The notes beneath the pieces are model-generated. The model was not told where the DNA came from. It was given only the letters and a program-made list of their open reading frames with translations, and did not search any database. DNA of 23,519 bases from a virus, in the IMG/VR virus record IMGVR_UViG_3300046007_001267, positions 1-23,519 of that record; one strand, written 5' to 3'. The position numbers and the translations under genes are program-made. Shown one piece after another: positions 21,166 to 23,519 of this stretch (within the stretch, counting starts at the first letter, position 1; each line of letters begins with the position of its first letter).

Positions 21166-21384
21166 TTAATTATGAATTTTAAATATTGGCGCCATTGAAT
21201 ATTTACCTAATAAATAAACATATTCTTCTCCATTCCATACGTTTACTTTTTTACGTACAATTTCATTATTAACTACTGCAATAACAAAATTTCCTTTGCG
21301 CTCAATTACTTTAGCAAACCATACGCAGTTTGAATCACAAATTGAAGTAGCTTTTAATACGGTGTTTTTTTGAATAGTTGTCAT
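21166..21384 (-). CDS. First gene behind the host-type promoter, 72 aa, unknown
   Basis: It is beta-rich (VWFAKVIERKGNFVIAVVNN; EEYVYLLGKYSMAPIFK) with two Cys at 16 and 20. It is the first open frame after the promoter at 21418-21448, with a leader of about 25-30 nt ending AAACATTATGA. Its stop is followed one base later by the stretch before the RHH-like start. The strand-rich fold and place suggest a small regulatory or anti-host protein, but nothing shows this. Family not recognised. Confidence 0.6.
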   Translation of the reverse strand: MTTIQKNTVLKATSICDSNCVWFAKVIERKGNFVIAVVNNEIVRKKVNVWNGEEYVYLLGKYSMAPIFKIHN

Positions 21385-21417
21385 AATGTTTGTTTTTTAA
21401 TTGTTGTTATCTGAGTA

Positions 21418-21448
21418 CAAATATACAACCTTATTTTGATTATGCAAA
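21418..21448 (-). promoter_or_regulatory. Canonical Bacteroidota promoter, TTTG-N19-TATATTTG
   Basis: On the minus strand TTTG at 21448-21445, then 19 bases, then TATATTTG at 21425-21418. This matches the -33/-7 consensus TTTG and TAnnTTTG used by the primary Bacteroidota sigma factor. The start would lie near 21411, 25-30 nt before the ATG at 21384. It should be read by host RNA polymerase early in infection and drives the regulatory and terminase genes. Confidence 0.8.
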
Positions 21449-21472
21449 CAAAATTAAAACTTTAACATATTA

Positions 21473-21676
21473 TTAACATTCTAATGTTTTGCTTTTTATT
21501 CTTACTCGTACCCAGTCGGTAACATTTGACTTTGGATCTAAATCAATTATATCATCATAAATGGTGCCATCTAAATCGGATTTTCGGCAAATTTGTCTAG
21601 CATCGGCAAAGGTTAGGTTTTCTTGAAGTAGGTAAAGTTGAAATATTTTTGTGTCTGTGGTCAGTACTGCAATCAT
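21473..21676 (-). CDS. Small acidic protein, 67 aa
   Basis: ATG at 21676 overlaps the stop of the DUF3310-like gene as ATGA. The protein starts MIAVLTTDTKIFQLYLLQEN, has a helix with ADARQICRKS and an acidic loop DGTIYDDIIDLDPKSNVTDW. Two Cys are present. The gene ends just before the host-type promoter. No family recognised. Confidence 0.55.
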   Translation of the reverse strand: MIAVLTTDTKIFQLYLLQENLTFADARQICRKSDLDGTIYDDIIDLDPKSNVTDWVRVRIKSKTLEC

Positions 21677-22020
21677 TTTTCTATTTGTTTAAGTTCTTTT
21701 TCTCTTACTATTTTAATTTCTCGTTGGATATAATCGAGTGCCTTTTCTAGGTCTATTAAATGCGTTCCTTTTTTTCTGGCACGTGTTATGTACTTAATAA
21801 CGTTTCCTTCGTTAAAATTGAGGCTATTGTCGCTCACGAAGTCGATAACATCGTATTTTTGCGGGTAATGTAATGGAATCATAATTTCTTTTTTAAAAAT
21901 TTCTAATAATTCATTGTACAAATAAGTTTCATCATATTTGCTTTTGCCGTACAATTTTTCATTTCTGTAATTCCTATTTCTGTACGGATAATTTCCGTTT
22001 AACCAATCTTCAAAACTCAT
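21673..22020 (-). CDS. DUF3310-like protein, 115 aa
   Basis: Residues about 50-103 carry HYPQKYDVIDFVSDN, then LNFNEGNVIKYITRARKKG and LEKALDYIQREI, the pattern of the DUF3310 (SaV) family found in many phages, often near replication and nucleotide-metabolism genes. The family's exact function is not established. The first 48 residues are Tyr/Asn-rich and not part of the domain. It overlaps the following gene by ATGA and lies 32 nt after the Cys-rich gene, in which gap a weak stem-loop is visible. Confidence 0.75.
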   Translation of the reverse strand: MSFEDWLNGNYPYRNRNYRNEKLYGKSKYDETYLYNELLEIFKKEIMIPLHYPQKYDVIDFVSDNSLNFNEGNVIKYITRARKKGTHLIDLEKALDYIQREIKIVREKELKQIEK

Positions 22021-22040
22021 ATTACTTTTTGTTGTTATAA

Positions 22041-22061
22041 AAACCCAAAAATTTAGGGTTT
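22041..22061 (-). terminator. Weak stem-loop over the stop codon of the Cys-rich gene
   Basis: On the minus strand AAACCC pairs with GGGTTT (6 bp) around a 9-nt loop that contains the stop codon, followed by TTTTTAT (sharing the last Ts). The stem is short, so partial termination or RNA processing is more likely than full stop. Confidence 0.35.
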
Positions 22062-22301
22062 ATCTTGTTGTGAAAGGTTAATTAATATTTTGTGACTGGC
22101 GCAGCTTAATTTGTGATTTCCCTCATTTTGTCCGCAGTATTTACAAATACCATTATGCCAAAATAGATCGCAGTTGTAAGCATCCGCCTCTCTATTAGTA
22201 TTTACCCAGCTTTGTCTAAACTTGTCTGCTGGCGCAGTAAATCGATAACAAATAGTTTTTGAGGGGCAAAGGTGGTCGGAGCATTTACTTATATCAGCCA
22301 T
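22053..22301 (-). CDS. Cys-rich small protein, probable zinc binding, 82 aa
   Basis: Cysteines at 7, 12, 18 and 44 form one possible cluster (MADISKCSDHLCPSKTICYR...), and C53, C56, C67 and H70 form another, a zinc-ribbon-like CxxC-x10-CxxH. I associate the N-terminal part with a common small protein of Bacteroidota phages of unknown role. It overlaps the preceding gene by 8 nt. It could be a small nucleic-acid- or protein-binding adaptor. Confidence 0.6.
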   Translation of the reverse strand: MADISKCSDHLCPSKTICYRFTAPADKFRQSWVNTNREADAYNCDLFWHNGICKYCGQNEGNHKLSCASHKILINLSQQDKP

Positions 22302-22548
22302 TTTTAAATAATTTTAACGATTGCTCGTGGTTAAACTTCTGTACAAATTTATCGTAATAATCAAACTCAAATCCAAAAAAGCTATTGTCATCCGTATAAA
22401 TAAAAACATAATACCAATGCCAATGCTCAAGTTTATTGATCCATTTACTTGACATTTGTAAATTTTTACCAATACTTAATAAGCGGTAAGGTCTGCCCAA
22501 CTTTGAAAGTTGAGGCGTTGATGTTAAATTGAGGCTTCTATAATCCAT
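22294..22548 (-). CDS. Small Trp/Tyr-rich protein, 84 aa, unknown
   Basis: The sequence is rich in aromatic residues (HWHWYYVFIYTDDNSFFGFE), predicted as beta-strands, followed by a C-terminal helix. It is not a convincing membrane protein because the aromatic strands carry charges and polar residues. The start overlaps the 51-aa gene by 25 nt and the end overlaps the Cys-rich gene by 8 nt. No family recognised. Confidence 0.55.
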   Translation of the reverse strand: MDYRSLNLTSTPQLSKLGRPYRLLSIGKNLQMSSKWINKLEHWHWYYVFIYTDDNSFFGFEFDYYDKFVQKFNHEQSLKLFKNG

Positions 22549-22679
22549 AAACGATCAATTTGCTTTTGACAATGCTCAATACTCGTTCCAGTTCCCATAT
22601 AAGATTGCTCCCAAAAAAAATCAAATGTTAATTCACTTGAAGTATAATCCCTTTCGATGTTGTAACCTCTGTAAATCAT
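22524..22679 (-). CDS. Small 51-aa protein, unknown
   Basis: ATG at 22679 overlaps the previous stop as ATGA; the end overlaps the next gene out of frame by 25 nt. It reads MIYRGYNIERDYTSSELTFD... with a C-terminal GTSIEHCQKQIDRLWI. A short strand pair followed by a helix of the type SIExCxxQID is seen in many tiny phage proteins, which supports it being real. Function unknown. Confidence 0.6.
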   Translation of the reverse strand: MIYRGYNIERDYTSSELTFDFFWEQSYMGTGTSIEHCQKQIDRLWIIEASI

Positions 22680-22813
22680 AATGTGTAAACTTCTCTAATT
22701 TCGTAATTGTATAAACCTTTTAACTCTGCTCTTAATTTAGCTTGCTGCTCGGTTCGGTAATAATTTTCAGAGTGTTGGTTCTCTTGTGTCCAGATAAAAA
22801 ATTGCTTTGTCAT
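22676..22813 (-). CDS. Small 45-aa protein, unknown
   Basis: ATG at 22813, stop overlapping the next start as ATGA. It reads MTKQFFIWTQENQHSENYYR... and ends YNYEIREVYTL, a likely strand-helix-strand mini-domain. Its leader shares AAACATTATGA with the start at 21384. A weak promoter-like element lies 24-31 nt upstream. Family not recognised. Confidence 0.55.
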   Translation of the reverse strand: MTKQFFIWTQENQHSENYYRTEQQAKLRAELKGLYNYEIREVYTL

Positions 22814-22836
22814 AATGTTTAAATTTAATGTTTGAG

Positions 22837-22844
22837 CAAATATT
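22837..22844 (-). promoter_or_regulatory. Weak -7-like element before the small-gene cluster
   Basis: The minus strand reads AATATTTG, one mismatch from TAnnTTTG, 23 nt before the ATG at 22813. The expected TTTG at -33 is absent (AGTT). Listed because it is in a real gap and shares the leader end AAACATTATGA with the gene behind the good promoter at 21418. Confidence 0.25.
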
Positions 22845-22864
22845 AAAAGAATTTTTTAATTGAA

Positions 22865-23128
22865 CTAATTATTTAACATAAAATCGCATTCGTAGTCTGT
22901 CCAGACCTTGCACTCAAAACCGAGATCCGTTAATTGCTTAATTCTTAATTTTTGTAATTCAGATAAAACGCCATTTGGTTGCTTAACTTCTATAAAAATT
23001 ACTTTGCCATCTTTAAGGCACATTAAGTCTGGGATTCCATTGCAGGAAGTTTTAATTAGCTTAACGACTAAAAACCCCTTTTCTTCCAACTTCTTTTTTA
23101 TTTTGGTTTGTATTTTTGATTCCAGCAT
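22865..23128 (-). CDS. VRR-NUC domain nuclease, 87 aa
   Basis: It is a minimal VRR-NUC (PD-(D/E)xK) nuclease. An N-terminal helix contains E3, GIPD with Asp34, FIEVKQ with Glu47 and Lys49, and a later Q59 helix form the catalytic set. Such stand-alone phage nucleases resemble the Holliday-junction-like enzymes of the VRR-NUC family. I chose ATG 23128 because it gives exactly one full domain; the frame is open to 23293, but the extra 55 codons overlap the helicase and do not look like part of the domain. It overlaps the helicase by 68 nt and probably works with it in replication or recombination. About 50 nt of AT-rich spacer follow. Confidence 0.85.
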   Translation of the reverse strand: MLESKIQTKIKKKLEEKGFLVVKLIKTSCNGIPDLMCLKDGKVIFIEVKQPNGVLSELQKLRIKQLTDLGFECKVWTDYECDFMLNN

Positions 23129-23519
23129 CGTGTTTAAATAGGTTAAGTGTATAATCTTTTTTTTGCAAAACGGTCTTATAAATTTTATATTCAATACCTC
23201 CTTTTGAAAATAACCAAAATATCTCGTTTTCTTTTCTCTGCATTGTAGTAAGTCGATCCCTACTTTGCCAATAACTGACACTAGAGAAGTCAATATTATA
23301 ATAAACTAAATATTTTGCCTCTTTTAAACTGATTCCCTCTCTGCCACTTACAATCTGCAAAGCAATCCATTTGTCGCTTATATTAAACTCCTCCAAGTTA
23401 TCGGTTAACTTATCGCCTAAAATCGATTTTAAGGCGTTATATTCCTCTTTAAATTTATAAAATATACCAATCTTTACTTCTTTAAAATTATCCCTTATAA
23501 ACTCCGCTTTTGAGTATTT
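23061..23519 (-). CDS. SNF2-like helicase, C-terminal part (start beyond the window)
   Basis: The frame is open to the right edge, so this is the last 152 residues of a larger protein. It contains a strand GIFYKFKEEY, motif V in IVSGREGISL, then YLVYYNIDFS, and a motif VI-like QSRDRLTTMQR, followed by GIEYKIYKTVLQKKDYTLN. These belong to the second RecA-like domain of superfamily 2 (SNF2-type) helicases, as found in the replication modules of many phages; the enzyme would use ATP to move along or remodel DNA. The final about 25 residues overlap the VRR-NUC gene. A TTG at 23396 is not the true start because conserved sequence extends upstream of it. Confidence 0.85.
   Translation of the reverse strand, partial: KYSKAEFIRDNFKEVKIGIFYKFKEEYNALKSILGDKLTDNLEEFNISDKWIALQIVSGREGISLKEAKYLVYYNIDFSSVSYWQSRDRLTTMQRKENEIFWLFSKGGIEYKIYKTVLQKKDYTLNLFKHDAGIKNTNQNKKEVGRKGVFSR

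Noticed and set aside
22865-23293. Longer 142-residue frame for the VRR-NUC gene
   Set aside because: The extra N-terminal part overlaps conserved helicase sequence; the domain is complete from the ATG at 23128.
1-23519. tRNA genes, CRISPR arrays, insertion sequences, integrase or attachment sites, diversity-generating repeats
   Set aside because: No cloverleaf, spaced repeats, transposase or recombinase motifs, or template/variable repeat pair was seen on reading both strands. A systematic computational scan was not possible.

Overview
This window is a contiguous piece of a tailed-phage genome (free phage or prophage; no integrase or host gene is visible). It most likely infects a bacterium of the phylum Bacteroidota, probably Flavobacteriia. 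The evidence is low GC, no Shine-Dalgarno leaders, AT-rich start contexts, one textbook Bacteroidota promoter (TTTG-N19-TATATTTG at 21418-21448), and structural proteins of types I associate with Flavobacterium and Cellulophaga siphophages. Every supported gene is on the minus strand, so the genome reads from high to low coordinates. Genes are packed with 1-70 nt overlaps (ATGA, TAATG, GTGA junctions).

Right end (23519 to about 21473), early and replication region: the C-terminal part of an SNF2-like helicase running off the window, a VRR-NUC nuclease, several very small proteins, a Cys-rich protein and a DUF3310 protein. Centre-right (21448 to 18725): a host-type promoter drives a small unknown gene, a ribbon-helix-helix-like protein, a sigma-70/ECF-like factor, a Cys-motif protein, and the small and large terminase subunits.

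18695 to 11352, tail block: a tail-assembly-chaperone-like gene with an apparent -1 frameshift on a T9 run, two connector or tail-completion proteins, two large tail-tip proteins, a 44-aa gene and the tape measure. 11313 to 8602, capsid block: an XkdF-like protease with a scaffold-like tail, the major capsid protein and a probable tail tube, with stem-loops after the last two. 8520 to 3107: an adaptor-like protein, the portal, a DUF6712-like connector, a BppU-like protein, a 738-aa fibre with a lectin-like C-terminus, and a small protein. 3107 to 51, lysis block: holin candidate, TM/coiled-coil protein, CHAP endolysin, a metallophosphoesterase, a unimolecular spanin, two tiny genes and a terminator.

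The most interesting signal is a bipartite motif, ACAAA-N12-AGTCTTA-N5-ATG. It occurs with identical spacing three times, each time exactly in front of one of three virion blocks (starts at 18695, 11313 and 8520). It does not fit the host promoter consensus. The start codon lies where a transcript would be expected to begin. Together with the phage's own sigma-like gene, this suggests an early-to-late cascade with nearly leaderless late mRNAs. The motif is directly visible; the mechanism is inference.

No tRNA, rRNA, CRISPR array or insertion sequence was seen, and no gene-free stretch exceeds 300 bases.
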